From positions 1-32,500 of the forward strand of contig JAJXWQ010000032.1 in NCBI GenBank assembly GCA_021781555.1: a stretch of DNA of 32,500 nt, in the 5' to 3' direction. Positions 7,770 through 16,081 of the stretch are shown one piece after another. This DNA is from a bacterium (GTDB lineage Bacteria; Cyanobacteriota; Sericytochromatia; S15B-MN24; VGJW01). The translations under genes and the position numbers were made by a program. The first letter of the stretch is position 1, and each line of letters starts with the position of its first letter. The notes below the pieces were generated by a model. The model searched no databases, was not told the DNA's origin, and saw only the letters and a list, made by a program, of their open reading frames with translations.

Positions 7770-8546
7770 TCAACGATGCTGGATACGTTCGATTTGCTGC
7801 GTCAGCCCCGTCTCCGTGTCGACGGCCAGCCATACGGCGCAGAAGACCGTGGGCCCTTCCGCGACTTCGAACCGGACCGGGATCTGTTCTCGGAGGCGTT
7901 TGAGGGAAAGTTCGGGCCGCATGCCCAGAACCGACCGGCTGGGGCCCGTCATGCCGATATCGCTAATATACCCTGTCCCGGACGAAAGGATCTGTTCATC
8001 GGCCGTTTGCACGTGCGTGTGGGTCCCCAGAACGGCGCTGACCCGGCCATCCAGGTACATGCCCAGTGCCTGCTTGTCGGCCGTCGCCTCGGCGTGCATT
8101 TCCACCAGGATCAGGCGGGTTCGCTGGGAGAGCGCCTTGAGTTCGCGATCGGCCGCCTGAAAGGGACAATCGCCGATGTTGAGGTAGGTCCGGCCCATCA
8201 CCTGCACGATCGCGACTTCGTGGCCCTGGACCTGCTTGGTCGTCCAGCCCCGGCCGGGCGTGCCAGGCGGGTAGTTGGCCGGCCGGACGATATCCTCGGC
8301 CGTGTCGATGAACCGGAAGATCTCCTTCTTGTCCCAGGCGTGGTTGCCGAGGGTGACGATGTCGACGCCGGAGGCCTTGAGGGTGTTGTAGCTCCTCTCG
8401 GTGAGGCCGAAACCGTTGTCGGAGTTCTCGCCGTTGGCGATCACCAGATCGACCGGGCGTTCCTTCTTGATCCGCGCAACGCCCCGGGCAGTTGCTTCGA
8501 GCCCCGGGTGGCCGACCACGTCGCCGATGAAGAGAAAGTGGAGCAA
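7770..8546 (-). CDS. ymdB: YmdB-family metallophosphoesterase (TIGR00282)
   Basis: The 258-aa protein matches the YmdB family of calcineurin-like phosphodiesterases, which hydrolyse 2',3'-cyclic nucleotides and are tied to RNase Y and developmental decisions in Bacillus. The metal ligands are visible in order: LFIGDVVG (Asp), NGENSDNGFG (Glu/Asn), TLGNHAWD (Asn-His), VEMHAEATADK (His) and LGTHTHVQTAD (His-x-His). The start is TTG at 8546: homologues begin at the equivalent of LHFLFIGDVVG, no ATG is available, and no clear ribosome site is seen, so translation may be weak or coupled. It lies 75 bases after rny, its usual neighbour in Gram-positive genomes. Confidence 0.95.
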   Translation of the reverse strand: MLHFLFIGDVVGHPGLEATARGVARIKKERPVDLVIANGENSDNGFGLTERSYNTLKASGVDIVTLGNHAWDKKEIFRFIDTAEDIVRPANYPPGTPGRGWTTKQVQGHEVAIVQVMGRTYLNIGDCPFQAADRELKALSQRTRLILVEMHAEATADKQALGMYLDGRVSAVLGTHTHVQTADEQILSSGTGYISDIGMTGPSRSVLGMRPELSLKRLREQIPVRFEVAEGPTVFCAVWLAVDTETGLTQQIERIQHR

Positions 8547-8621
8547 GAGGACCGACTATCTAGGGCCTTGCGGCCGAGAGCTGTGATACGAACCCAGGAG
8601 AGCCGCGGCGGGGGGCGGCGA

Positions 8622-10172
8622 TCACTTGGCGAACTCGGTGCTGCGGGTCTCCCGGATGACGGTCACCTTGATCATGCCCGGATATTCCATCTCGGTCTCG
8701 ATCCTGCGGGCCACGTCACGAGCGATCTTGGCCGCCATCACGTCGTCGACCTGGTCCGGCGCCACCATGACCCGCACCTCGCGGCCGGCCTGGACCGCGA
8801 AGACGCGCTCGATGCCGGTGAACGAGCGGGCGATCTCCTCGATCTTCTCGAGGCGCTTGATGTAGACATCGATGTTCTCCCGCCGGGCGCCCGGGCGTGC
8901 CGCCGAGATGCCGTCGGAAAGAATGACGAGGCAGGCCTCGATCGAGGCGGGTTCGACGTCGTAATGGTGAGCGCGGATGGCGTGGACGACGTCGGGCCGT
9001 TCGCCGTACTTCTGGGCCAGGTCGGCACCGAGGACGGCGTGGGCGCCCTCGTGCTCGTGACTGATGGCCTTTCCGAGATCGTGGAACAGGGCGGCCCGCT
9101 TGGCCACCGCCACGTTGGCGCCGATCTCGGCGGCGACGGACGCGCAGACGTGTGCGACCTCCTTGGTGTGGGCAAGGACGTTCTGGCCGTAGCTGGTCCG
9201 GTACCTCAAGCGACCGAGCGTGCGGACGATCTCGGCGTGGGCGCCGGCGATCCCGAGCTCCAGGAGCGCTTTCTCGCCCTCGGCCTTGATCGTCTCCTCG
9301 ACCTCGTTGCGGGCGCGGTCGACTTGCTCCTCGATGCGGGCAGGATGGATCCGGCCGTCGGCGACCAGGCGCTCGATGGCGATGCGAGCGACCTCGCGGC
9401 GCACCGGATCGAAGCTCGACAGGATGATCGCCTCGGGCGTGTCGTCGATGATGAGGTCGATCCCGGTGGCGGTCTCGAGGGCGCGGATGTTGCGCCCCTC
9501 GCGCCCGATGATCCGCCCTTTCATGTCGTCGCTCGGAAGCTGGACGACCGAGACCGTCCGCTCGACGCAGTGATCGACCGCGGTGCGCTGGATGGCCGTC
9601 GTGAGGATCTCGCGGGCGCGGCGATCCGCCTGTTCCTTGGTTTCTTGCTCGACGCGCTTGATCTTGGCGGCCGCCTCGCGGGAAAGCTCCTCGTCGAGGC
9701 GATCGAAGAGCTGGGCCCTGGCGACCTCCCGGGTGAGGCCCGCGACACGCTCGAGCTCGGCGGCGTGCTTGTCCCGCAGGGACGCCGTCTCGTCGTGGAG
9801 CGTGGCGACGCGAGCTTCGCTGACCTGGATGTCGGCGGCCCTGCGGTCCAGGCTCTCGGCTTTCTGATCGAGGAAGGTCTCGCGCTGGTCGAGGCGACGT
9901 TCCCGGGCGCGGAGATCCTCGAGCTGCTCCTTGAGCAGGCCCTCGTGCTCTACCTTCTGGCGATCGGCTTCTTCCTTGGCCGCCAGGAGCGCCGACTTGC
10001 GCGCGTTTTCGATCTCGACCTCGGCCTTGGCCCTGGCCTCGGCGGCCTCCCGGATGGCGGCGGCGACCTGGGCCTCGGTCTTGGAGCGCCGGACCTGGGT
10101 GTAGACGAACAGGCTGATCGCCAGGACCAGCAGGGCTGCGCCGAATGTGAAGATCAGGGTGGATCCGCTCAT
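8622..10172 (-). CDS. rny: Ribonuclease Y
   Basis: Membrane-anchored endoribonuclease that initiates mRNA decay. It has 516 aa from ATG 10172, the usual family length. Order: an N-terminal transmembrane anchor (STLIFTFGAALLVLAISLFVYT), a long charged coiled coil (about 30-200), a KH domain with GRIIGREGRNIR (about 219-230), and an HD domain with FHDLGK (His-Asp at 364-365) and the downstream LVILSDGISAARPGARR and YPGMIKVTVIRE motifs. The ribosome site is weak. It starts 14 bases after the recA stop, so the two are cotranscribed. The anchor and coiled coil place it at the inner face of the membrane. Confidence 0.98.
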   Translation of the reverse strand: MSGSTLIFTFGAALLVLAISLFVYTQVRRSKTEAQVAAAIREAAEARAKAEVEIENARKSALLAAKEEADRQKVEHEGLLKEQLEDLRARERRLDQRETFLDQKAESLDRRAADIQVSEARVATLHDETASLRDKHAAELERVAGLTREVARAQLFDRLDEELSREAAAKIKRVEQETKEQADRRAREILTTAIQRTAVDHCVERTVSVVQLPSDDMKGRIIGREGRNIRALETATGIDLIIDDTPEAIILSSFDPVRREVARIAIERLVADGRIHPARIEEQVDRARNEVEETIKAEGEKALLELGIAGAHAEIVRTLGRLRYRTSYGQNVLAHTKEVAHVCASVAAEIGANVAVAKRAALFHDLGKAISHEHEGAHAVLGADLAQKYGERPDVVHAIRAHHYDVEPASIEACLVILSDGISAARPGARRENIDVYIKRLEKIEEIARSFTGIERVFAVQAGREVRVMVAPDQVDDVMAAKIARDVARRIETEMEYPGMIKVTVIRETRSTEFAK

Positions 10173-10186
10173 CTCGTTCGGGGCAC

Positions 10187-11233
10187 CTACTTGAGCGCGG
10201 GAAGGTTCTGCGCGGGCACCTCGCCCGGCGCGGTCTCCTCGGGCAGCGGCGAGAGCACGAGGGCTCTGACCTTGGCCTCGAGGGTGGCCGTGAGTTCGGG
10301 ATGCGCTCGGAGATGCTCGCGGGTGGCGTCGCGGCCCTGGCCGAGGCGATCGCCGTCGAAGGAGAACCACGATCCACTCTTGGTCACGACACCGAGATCG
10401 GCCCCCAGGTCGAGCACGCAACCCTCGCGAGAGACCCCCTGGCCAAACAGCAGGTCGAACTCGGCGACCTTGAAGGGCGGGGCCAGCTTGTTCTTGACGA
10501 CCTTGGCCTTGACCCGGTTGCCGATCTCGCCGCCATCGCGCTTGAGCGTCTCGATTCGCCGCACCTCGATGCGAACTGAGGCGTAGAACCGGAGCGCCCG
10601 TCCCCCCGTGGTGACCTCGGGGTTGCCGAACATCACGCCCACCTTCTCGCGGAGCTGATTGATGAACAGCACGATGGCGCTGGACTTGGAAATGGTGCCG
10701 GTGAGCTTGCGCAGGGCCTGGCTCATCAGGCGGGCCTGCAAGCCGACGTGGGCGTCGCCCATCTCACCCTCGAGCTCGGCCTTGGGGACCAGGGCTGCGA
10801 CCGAGTCCACCACCACGAGGTCCACGGCGCCGCTGCGGACCAGCTGCTCGGCGATCTCGAGGGCCTGCTCGCCCGAATCGGGCTGCGAGACCAGGAGTTC
10901 CCCGACGTCGACGCCGATCGCCGCCGCGTAGACCGGATCCAGCGCGTGCTCCGCGTCGATGAAGGCTGCGATGCCTCCGCCGCGCTGCACCTGGGCGGCG
11001 ACGGTGAGGGCGACGGTCGTCTTGCCGCCGGCTTCGGGTCCGTAGACCTCGACGACCCGGCCTCTGGGCAGGCCCCCGACGCCGAGCGCGACGTCCAGCG
11101 AGAGAATGCCGGTCGGGACGGTCGCCACACGCATGCGGGCGCTCTCTCCGAGCTTCATCACGGCGCCCTTGCCGAATTGCTTCTCGATCTGGGCGATCGC
11201 CAGTTCGAGCGCTCGTTCCTTTTCGGAGGCCAT
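10187..11233 (-). CDS. recA: Recombinase RecA
   Basis: ATP-dependent strand-exchange filament protein and LexA coprotease. The product has 348 aa. Hallmarks: the N-terminal helix ([22 protein letters not shown]), Walker [10 protein letters not shown] at about 65-73 (most RecA proteins have GPESSGKTT), [10 protein letters not shown], Walker [41 protein letters not shown] (loop 2) and [12 protein letters not shown]. The C-terminus is short, proline-rich and only partly acidic. The ATG at 11233 has AAGGAA five bases upstream. It heads the recA-rny-ymdB-spoVS cluster. I searched the leader for a LexA-type GAAC-N4-GTTC palindrome and saw none. Confidence 0.98.
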   Translation of the reverse strand: MASEKERALELAIAQIEKQFGKGAVMKLGESARMRVATVPTGILSLDVALGVGGLPRGRVVEVYGPEAGGKTTVALTVAAQVQRGGGIAAFIDAEHALDPVYAAAIGVDVGELLVSQPDSGEQALEIAEQLVRSGAVDLVVVDSVAALVPKAELEGEMGDAHVGLQARLMSQALRKLTGTISKSSAIVLFINQLREKVGVMFGNPEVTTGGRALRFYASVRIEVRRIETLKRDGGEIGNRVKAKVVKNKLAPPFKVAEFDLLFGQGVSREGCVLDLGADLGVVTKSGSWFSFDGDRLGQGRDATREHLRAHPELTATLEAKVRALVLSPLPEETAPGEVPAQNLPALK

Positions 11234-11447
11234 AATTTCCTTCCAGGTGCGTCCGATGGCGCCCCGCCGCCTTCGGCGCGGCCGGCCGAGGCCGTGGTTG
11301 CAACGCCGCAACCTTGTCATGCCCGGCTTCCAGGATCGAAGCACCGGCACCGCCTGGCCGAAACCGGAAGAAGCCCGACTGGAGCCGATCTTGGAGCATC
11401 CAGGGGACGATCCCACGCACCGGCTCGCCACCTGAAGGCAAAGACCG

Positions 11448-11456
11448 ATTATAGCA
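11448..11456 (-). promoter_or_regulatory. Extended -10 promoter for recA
   Basis: On the minus strand this reads TGCTATAAT, a perfect -10 with the TGn extension, 214 bases upstream of the recA ATG. No good -35 lies at 16-18 bases, which is typical of extended -10 promoters. The rest of the 418-base gap between recA and the 66-aa gene (11234-11651) shows no coding or RNA signal I can support; it leaves recA with a leader of about 205 bases. Confidence 0.6.
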
Positions 11457-11651
11457 CGCAACATTGGGCAATCTGGCCATGCCCGCCTGCCCGCGGACGG
11501 CATAGCATTGCCCCGGGAGCCGCGAAGAGCCGGTCGGGAGTCATCGCCCGACGCCTGGCGCGGGACTCTCGAGGCGATGGGCGAGGGCACCCACGGCAAG
11601 ATCGAGAGGCATCTCGAGAAGACCCGTGGGCAAGCTCGAAAGGAGCACACG

Positions 11652-11852
11652 GTGATTGAAGCCGAAGTTCACCGGAACGACGAAGTCCTGATGCTTCGGA
11701 CCTACACCGAGCCCTCTCTGTCTCTGGAGACGGTTCTGAAGCAGCTCGAGATGTACGTCGTCGCCGAGCAGCTCAACCATTCGGGCGAGTGCCTCCTGCG
11801 CGTCCGTTTCGCTCAGACCCCCAAGGGGCGCACCCCCGGCCAGGCGTCCTGA
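11652..11852 (+). CDS. Small protein of unknown function (66 aa)
   Basis: I do not recognise this protein. I chose GTG 11652 because AAAGGAG ends six bases before it; upstream in-frame ATG 11577 and TTG 11508 lack a well-placed site. The product begins [15 protein letters not shown] and continues with a helix, [19 protein letters not shown], and a final strand, [11 protein letters not shown], then a basic proline/glycine tail. No membrane segment or cysteine pair is seen. It is a single-gene unit between divergent recA and the convergent zinc-ribbon gene. Confidence 0.6.
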   Translation: MIEAEVHRNDEVLMLRTYTEPSLSLETVLKQLEMYVVAEQLNHSGECLLRVRFAQTPKGRTPGQAS

Positions 11853-12042
11853 GCGAGGGGTCTTTCCCCCGCGGGAAGCGCACAGCGGCTGACGGCGGTC
11901 CCGAAACCTCGTGGTTCCGCGGACCGCCCTCTGCTGGCAGGGGCGCAGCGCTGGCCGGCGTCGCGCCTCTGTGCGCTGAAGACGGGCAAAGAGGCCCCGC
12001 CATCGAGAGCCTCTTTGCCGCCATGCGCCTGCGGTGTCCGCT
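11853..12042. other. Structured convergent intergenic region
   Basis: This region between two convergent stop codons is full of pairing: AGCGCACAG (11877-11885) with CTGTGCGCT (11969-11977); GGCGGTCC (11894-11901) with GGACCGCC (11921-11928), enclosing GAAACC-TCGT-GGTTCC; and a perfect 11-bp hairpin GGCAAAGAGGC (11985-11995) / GCCTCTTTGCC (12009-12019). No U-tract follows on either strand, so a classic intrinsic terminator is not shown, but bidirectional termination is plausible. The order TGAGC, GGGGTCT, CCC, hairpin, CTC loosely resembles the family-2 repeats. Confidence 0.55.
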
Positions 12043-12330
12043 TCAGCCCACCGGAGCCGGCTCGGCCTCGGTCGGCAGCGGTACGTACGCCCCCGAGCGC
12101 ACCATGGCGAAGCATTCGTCGCAGTAGACGGGCTTGAGTCCGGTCGGGCGGAAGGGTACCTCGGTCTGCTTCTTGCAGCGGGCGCAGGTCGCCGGGAAGG
12201 GGCCCGCGGCGGGGGCCATCAAGATGAAGGGATTTGGTGACGGGGCAGTCTTTTTCTTCTTCTTCTTCTTGAACTTCTTGGCGTACTCGAGATTGCGCTG
12301 GCGCTTCTCTTCCTTCTGGCGGTCCGACAT
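12043..12330 (-). CDS. CxxC-x17-CxxC zinc-ribbon protein
   Basis: A 95-aa protein with a highly basic N-terminus (RQKEEKRQRNLEY followed by a run of lysines), a proline-rich linker and a C-terminal zinc ribbon: CARC, exactly 17 residues, CDEC. The inner sequence EVPFRPTGLKPVYC matches the CxxC-x17-CxxC domain (TIGR04272-type), common in Cyanobacteria-related and candidate phyla. The lysine tract suggests nucleic-acid or ribosome binding, which is inference. The ATG at 12330 has GAGGAGGT four bases upstream. It is transcribed alone, divergently from glgP. Confidence 0.8.
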   Translation of the reverse strand: MSDRQKEEKRQRNLEYAKKFKKKKKKKTAPSPNPFILMAPAAGPFPATCARCKKQTEVPFRPTGLKPVYCDECFAMVRSGAYVPLPTEAEPAPVG

Positions 12331-12376
12331 CGATACCTCCTCGGTCTGTCGGCGGTCTCGTGGCCTGGCCGACACT

Positions 12377-12405
12377 TAGTTAATCTTGATGTCGAGGGAT
12401 GTCGA
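12377..12405 (-). promoter_or_regulatory. Candidate promoter of the zinc-ribbon gene
   Basis: On the minus strand: TCGACA, 17 bases, TAACTA; the -10 lies 46 bases before the ATG. This is a locally AT-rich patch in a GC-rich region. Confidence 0.4.
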
Positions 12406-12518
12406 ATCACAAGGCCGACTGGCCCAGGCCTTTGGGGCTATTTGGCCAACCAGGCGAGCGCCCGAGGCCGGGCCGATCGGCCAGGAACGGCCCGGCCACC
12501 GGTGGGGTGCGAAGGGGC

Positions 12519-12527
12519 TGGTATCAT
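12519..12527 (+). promoter_or_regulatory. Extended -10 promoter for glgP
   Basis: TGGTATCAT: a -10 hexamer matching TATAAT at five of six positions with the TGn extension, 33 bases before the TTG start. No good -35 is visible. Confidence 0.5.
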
Positions 12528-12560
12528 GAGGCTTCCTCGATCATCAGGAGAGCCAAAGCG

Positions 12561-15119
12561 TTGAATCTTCTCGGCCGCATCTCGGTGTTCCCTGCCCTGC
12601 CTGCCCGTCTGTCCCGTCTCGACGAGCTCGCCCACAACCTGTGGTGGTCCTGGAACCACGCGGCGCAGGAGCTGTTCAAGTCCCTCGACGCCGACCTCTG
12701 GGAGCGGGTCTACCACAATCCCGTCAAGTTGCTGAGCCTGATCGACCAGCGCCGCCTCGAGGCGGCCGCCGGGGACGAGGCCTTCCTGGCTCGTTTCGGC
12801 TCCGTGATGGCGCATCTGGATGCCTACTTGAACCCCGCGTCGACCTGGTTCGCTGACGTGCACGCCGAGCTCCGGGGGGAGGTCATCGCCTACTTCTCGG
12901 CCGAGTTCGGTCTTCACGAGTCCTTGCCCATTTACTCGGGCGGACTCGGGATCCTGTCGGGCGATCACTGCAAGAGTGCAAGCGATCTCGGCATCCCCCT
13001 GGTGGGCGTGGGCCTTCTCTACAACCAGGGTTACTTCCGGCAAAAGATCAACGCCGAGGGCGGTCAGGAAGCCGTGTACGAGCGTTTGCAGTTCGCCGAG
13101 CTCCCCATCCAGCCGGCGTCGACGCCGCAAGGCGACCCGGCGATCATCGGCGTCGAGCTCCCGGGCCGCACGGTCTGGGCCAAGATCTGGGAGGTCCGCG
13201 TCGGCCGGGTCAAGATCTTCCTCCTCGACACCGACATCGAACAAAATACGCCCGTGGACCGCGGATTCTCGGCCAAGCTGTACGGCGGCGACCAGGAGAT
13301 GCGCATCGCCCAGGAGGTGATCCTCGGCATTGGCGGGGTCCGGGCCCTGCGCGCCCTCGGCCTCAGGCCGGCCGCCTATCACCTGAACGAGGGCCATTCG
13401 GCGTTTTCGGGCCTCGAACGCCTGCGCGAGCTCGTTCAGGACAGCGGTCTCTCCTTCGACGCGGCCCGCGAGGTCGTGGCGGCCACCACGATCTTCACCA
13501 CCCACACCCCCGTTCCCGCCGGCAACGACGCCTTCGGCTTCGATCTCATCGACCGGGTCTTCTCCCGGCTCTGGCCCAAGCTCGGGATCGGGCGCGAGGA
13601 GTTCCTGGCGCTGGCCCGGATCGAGCAGCCGGACGGCTCGTCGCTCTTCAGCATGACGATCCTCGCCCTGCGTCTGGCCAGGCGATGCAATGGCGTCAGT
13701 CGCCTGCACGGCCAGGTGTCACGGCAGATCTGGAAGGACGTCTGGCCCGGCGTTCCCGTTGGCGAGATTCCCATCGGGTCGATCACCAACGGCATCCACA
13801 CCGAGACCTGGGTCGCTCCCGAGGTCCTCGATCTCTACGAGAAGTTCGTCGGCTCGGACTGGCGCTTCGAGCTCGCCAACCCCGCGGCCTGGGAGGGCAT
13901 CCGGCAGATCCCCGACGCCGAGCTCTGGGCCGTCCGGCGCCAGCTCAAGGAGCGCCTGATCGGACTGGTCCGGGAGCGTGTCAAGCGGCAGCGCCTGCGC
14001 AACGGCGATTCGGCCCAGCACGTCGCCGCGGCCGAGCACCTGCTGGATCCCGAGGCCCTGACCATCGGATTCGCCAGGCGTTTTGCGACCTACAAGCGGG
14101 CTACCTTGCTGTTCCGCGATATGGCACGCCTGGTCCGCCTCCTGGGCAAGGAGGGCCGGCCCGTCCAGATTCTCTTCGCGGGGAAGGCGCACCCGGCCGA
14201 CGCTCCGGGGAAGGAGCTCATCCGGCAGGTCTCCGCGATTGCCGCTCGCGAGGAGTTCGAGGGCCGCATCGTCTTCCTCGAAGACTACGACATCCACCTG
14301 GCCCGCCACCTGGTCCAGGGCGTCGATATCTGGCTGAACACTCCGCGCCGTCCGCTCGAGGCCAGCGGCACCAGCGGCCAGAAGGCGGCGGCCAACGGCG
14401 TGCTCAACGCGTCCATCCTGGATGGCTGGTGGCCGGAGGGCTTCGACGGCAAGAACGGGTGGGCGATCGGCGAGGAACGCGAGTATCGCGATCCCGTGGA
14501 GCAGGACGACGCGGATGCCGTGGCGATCTACGAGCTCCTCGAGAACGAGATCGTGCCGCTCTACTACGGCGCAGGGCCCGGGGGAGTGTCGCCCCGGTGG
14601 TGCGATCGGGTCCGCGACGCGATCGCCACCCTGACCCCCCAGTTCTCGACGCACCGGATGCTGCAGGACTACACCAACGATTTCTACACCCCCACCATTC
14701 GCATGGAGCGGCGCTACGCCGACGGTGGATTCGAGCTGGCACGCAAGGTATCGGCCTGGAAAGGCATGATGAGCCAGCTCTGGGAAAGCATCCGGATCGA
14801 GGCACCGGCGCCGGCCATGGCCAGGGCCACCATCGGCCAGGAGCTCGAGCTTTCGGCCCGGCTGCACCTCGGCACCCTCGACCCTGCCAACGTCAGCGTC
14901 GAGATCTGCCATGGTCCCCTGCCGAACGGCATCGGAACTCTCTCGGAGTTCGAGGTCGTGCCGATGCGGCCCCAGGGCGATGCCGCCGATGGCGACCTCT
15001 CCTTCTCGGGCAAGGTGGTGCTCAACCAGGGCGGCAGCTATGGCGTCGGCGTCCGCGTCATACCCGAGCATCCGGCCCTGGTCAACAAGCACGAGCTCGG
15101 CCTCATCCGCTGGGCCTGA
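12561..15119 (+). CDS. glgP: Alpha-glucan (glycogen) phosphorylase, GT35
   Basis: PLP-dependent enzyme releasing glucose-1-phosphate from glycogen/maltodextrin. The product has 852 aa, of the TIGR02094 type. Signatures: the N-terminal LDELAHNLWWSWN, YFSAEFGLHESLPIYSGGLGILSGDH, HLNEGHSAFSGLER, FTTHTPVPAGND, GSITNGIHTETWVAPE, RFATYKRATLLFRD, and the cofactor region EASGTSGQKAAANG, whose lysine (about 608) is the expected PLP Schiff-base residue. The start is TTG at 12561 with AGGAG ten bases upstream; it gives the family's usual beginning (NLLGRISVFPALP). It is monocistronic. Its 3' end overlaps the convergent lipoprotein gene by 17 bases. Together with ppdK it points to glycogen/PEP-node carbon storage. 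Confidence 0.97.
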   Translation: MNLLGRISVFPALPARLSRLDELAHNLWWSWNHAAQELFKSLDADLWERVYHNPVKLLSLIDQRRLEAAAGDEAFLARFGSVMAHLDAYLNPASTWFADVHAELRGEVIAYFSAEFGLHESLPIYSGGLGILSGDHCKSASDLGIPLVGVGLLYNQGYFRQKINAEGGQEAVYERLQFAELPIQPASTPQGDPAIIGVELPGRTVWAKIWEVRVGRVKIFLLDTDIEQNTPVDRGFSAKLYGGDQEMRIAQEVILGIGGVRALRALGLRPAAYHLNEGHSAFSGLERLRELVQDSGLSFDAAREVVAATTIFTTHTPVPAGNDAFGFDLIDRVFSRLWPKLGIGREEFLALARIEQPDGSSLFSMTILALRLARRCNGVSRLHGQVSRQIWKDVWPGVPVGEIPIGSITNGIHTETWVAPEVLDLYEKFVGSDWRFELANPAAWEGIRQIPDAELWAVRRQLKERLIGLVRERVKRQRLRNGDSAQHVAAAEHLLDPEALTIGFARRFATYKRATLLFRDMARLVRLLGKEGRPVQILFAGKAHPADAPGKELIRQVSAIAAREEFEGRIVFLEDYDIHLARHLVQGVDIWLNTPRRPLEASGTSGQKAAANGVLNASILDGWWPEGFDGKNGWAIGEEREYRDPVEQDDADAVAIYELLENEIVPLYYGAGPGGVSPRWCDRVRDAIATLTPQFSTHRMLQDYTNDFYTPTIRMERRYADGGFELARKVSAWKGMMSQLWESIRIEAPAPAMARATIGQELELSARLHLGTLDPANVSVEICHGPLPNGIGTLSEFEVVPMRPQGDAADGDLSFSGKVVLNQGGSYGVGVRVIPEHPALVNKHELGLIRWA

Positions 15120-15794
15120 TCCGCTTCGGGGACAGCGAGCCCGCAGTCGATCCGTTCGTCTGCGCCAGGCCGGTGACCAGGACGTTCGAGAGGAACGGTG
15201 GCGTGATCATGTCATCGGTGTCCGGCTGGCTGTAGAAGTCGAAAGCCAGCCGCAAGCCGGAGTCTGCGGGGAGCGGCACCGAGACGTGCTGCCAGTAGAC
15301 GCTGGAGCCCGACCAGATGCTCTGGGTCGCGCCACTGCTCAGGTAGGCCACGACCTGGAAGGATGCGCTCGCGGACGGCTGGGCGAAGTATCCCTGGACA
15401 TTCGAGAAGTCGAGGGACAGCGTGGGATCGAACATGGAACCCGTCGACGCGTTTGAGAACGTCATCATCGCGGCGTCGATGGGGTGGGCCATGACCATCC
15501 AGTAAGTGCCGGCGGGAATCGAGGTCTTGGTCGTCGCCTGGGCAATGTCCGACACCAGCGCCTGGGTCGTGAACCCGGCGGTCGGAACCCGCAGCTGTAG
15601 GTACCCGGTCGGGACTCCCGATGACGCCGGGCTCTGGTTCGAAGACCCGACGGCGGGCTGGGTCGAAGGGTGGGAGCCCAGGTTCAGGTCCAGCGGGACA
15701 CCGGGCCATAGCATCCCGCCAGCAATCCCAGCGCTCCCCCGCACAGCAGTGTTCCTGCGACGACTGCCAAGGTGTGTTGCGCCGACACTGCCAT
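15103..15794 (-). CDS. Putative lipoprotein, frameshifted after the lipobox
   Basis: No single frame encodes a sensible protein. From ATG 15794, after CAGGAG, one frame gives a textbook lipoprotein signal (MAVSAQHTLAVVAGTLL, then GALGLLAGC) and continues YGPVSRWT to a stop at 15684. The body is in the frame one base back: PLDLNLGSHPSTQP, a Ser/Thr/Pro-rich linker, then about 170 strand-rich residues (LQLRVPTAGFTTQALV, GTYWMVMAHPIDAAMMTF, LRLAFDFYSQPDTDDMI) to the stop at 15103. Removing two bases, or adding one, near 15695-15702 (minus-strand CCCGGTGTCCCG) would join CYGPV to PLDLN. The downstream frame alone would lack a signal sequence. Either this is a pseudogene or a sequencing/assembly indel. 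The body resembles no family I recognise. The gene converges on and overlaps glgP. Confidence 0.65.
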
Positions 15795-15851
15795 TTTCTC
15801 CTGCCTCTTCGGCCATGCTGCATGGCTACTGCGTACGTTCGTTGCGTTTCT

Positions 15852-15957
15852 CTAGCGTGCTCCCGGTTTGAATGGATCGAGCCCGATGAGTCAAACGGGG
15901 CCCGGTTGCGCAGCGAAGCGACCGCGCAGAGGGCCCCGTTCAAACTGCAAAAGGCCT
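15852..15957. repeat. Family-1 structured repeat, full copy 1
   Basis: After CTAG-N comes a 101-bp element (15857-15957) identical base for base to 23423-23523. Internal pairing: AACGGGGCCC with GGGCCCCGTT (10 bp), enclosing CGGTTGC/GCGACCG (7 bp with one G-U). An outer GTTTGAA near the left end can pair with TTCAAAC near the right end, or its first six bases with the nearer TCAAAC. It lies between two minus-strand genes. Confidence 0.9.
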
Positions 15958-16081
15958 AGAGGGACTATCCGGAAGGACTGGTGCCGGAAAGGATATTTTT
16001 AAACGTTCACGAAATCTTCTCCAAGAACTCGGTCGCGTGCCAGCTCGCTTTCTCGCGGCGCTCGATCGCGGGGAGACTACC

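Noticed and set aside
8622-10172. CRISPR arrays, rRNA genes, insertion sequences, prophage genes or restriction systems anywhere in the window
   Set aside because: No regularly spaced short repeats, rRNA motifs, transposase/integrase or restriction domains were seen on either strand; the span given is only a placeholder for this window-wide check.
7572-10586. 1004-codon plus-strand open frame across spoVS, ymdB, rny and recA
   Set aside because: All four minus-strand genes are unmistakable; the antisense frame stays open only because of GC-rich third positions.
11234-11447. SOS (LexA) box in the recA leader
   Set aside because: No GAAC-N4-GTTC or CTGT-N8-ACAG palindrome was found; SOS control cannot be claimed from this sequence.
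11508-11651. N-terminal extension of the 66-aa protein from TTG 11508 or ATG 11577
   Set aside because: Neither start has a well-placed ribosome site, while GTG 11652 has AAAGGAG six bases upstream.
15684-15794. Programmed -1 frameshifting to rescue the split lipoprotein
   Set aside because: No X-XXY-YYZ heptamer lies after the lipobox; the nearest G-run (TGC GGG GGA) is before it and would destroy the signal peptide.
15212-15943. Minus-strand frame starting inside repeat copy 1, whose first 29 residues are identical to a frame in copy 2 (ending 23509)
   Set aside because: The identity is simply that of the repeat DNA; downstream parts are unrelated and there is no ribosome site, so no repeat-encoded protein is supported.
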